Source: Nitrososphaerales archaeon TH5894 (GTDB lineage: Archaea; Thermoproteota; Nitrososphaeria; Nitrososphaerales; Nitrososphaeraceae). Taken from it: a stretch of DNA of 5,682 nucleotides. Location of the stretch: positions 1-5,682 of the forward strand of contig JAATVK010000079.1 of NCBI GenBank assembly GCA_014523485.1, read 5' to 3'. The translations under genes and the position numbers were made by a program. Below the pieces are notes generated by a model. That model worked only from the letters and a program-made list of their open reading frames with translations, made no database searches and had not been told where the DNA came from. How positions within the stretch are numbered: position 1 is the first letter of the stretch; every line of letters begins with the position of its first letter. Shown piece after piece: positions 5,542-5,682 of the stretch.

Positions 5542-5682
5542 TTAGACACTAGAAGAATTTCTTGTTTTCATATTATGAATATTATCGCTTGAAACTTGTT
5601 GGAATGTTTTTACAGTATTAGCACCTATTTTTGAAAGCTCCTTTACATTCTCTTTTGTATGTTGTACAGATGTATTGATAAA
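5542..5682 (-). CDS. 3' end of a minus-strand gene, product unknown (runs off the right edge)
   Basis: Reading in from the right edge, 46 codons are open and end at TAA 5544-5542. The peptide includes VQHTKENVKELSKIGANTV and then KTFQQVSSDNIHNMKTRN, with a polar SSSV end. It has no membrane segment. Hydrophobic residues recur every three to four positions (V, L, I, V, F, V, I), which suggests a long amphipathic helix or coiled coil, as in phasin-like or other granule- or membrane-associated proteins. This is only a shape resemblance. The frame is much longer than neighbouring chance frames and its composition is less AT-driven, so I take it as a real C-terminus. Its stop lies 225 bases before the first readable codon of the lipase relic on the same strand. 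Confidence 0.6.
   Translation of the reverse strand, partial: FINTSVQHTKENVKELSKIGANTVKTFQQVSSDNIHNMKTRNSSSV

Overview
The window looks like a piece of an ammonia-oxidising archaeal chromosome (Nitrososphaerota, formerly Thaumarchaeota; most like the Nitrososphaera/Nitrosocosmicus group). The DNA is AT-rich. Archaeal TATA-like boxes sit about 27-30 bases upstream of most start codons, no Shine-Dalgarno site is visible, and several genes appear to start with TTG. The small exported and small soluble proteins, and the secreted lipase relic, are of kinds I associate with that group. The assignment is by recognition, not by a search.

Layout. At the left edge lies the 5' end of a minus-strand gene (1-94), followed by about 1.1 kb with no convincing gene (95-1223). 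That gap holds a 13-bp perfect tandem duplication, a strong imperfect inverted repeat and a possible gene relic. Next come two plus-strand genes, each with its own TATA box: a cation diffusion facilitator (1224-2339) and an orphan 163-residue protein (2409-2900). Facing them on the minus strand are an 80-residue conserved-type small protein (3055-3297) and a 95-residue exported protein built of 11-residue repeats (3547-3834). A gene-poor stretch (3835-4306) carries an unusual G-rich tract just downstream of a TATA-like box.

The right third holds the wreck of a secreted alpha/beta-hydrolase lipase on the minus strand. Its 5' end is gone, a TGA interrupts it, and the reading frame shifts once. 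A further C-terminal segment may have been cut off by a TAA and an A9 homopolymer. The Ser, Asp and His of the likely catalytic triad can still be read in the broken frames. At the right edge is the 3' end of another minus-strand gene (5542-5682).

Nothing suggests that these genes form one pathway. Each intact gene seems to be its own short transcription unit. The main story is an accessory, low-density chromosomal region in which one metal-transport gene and a few small lineage-type genes survive beside decaying sequence. No RNA gene, CRISPR array or intact mobile element was found.
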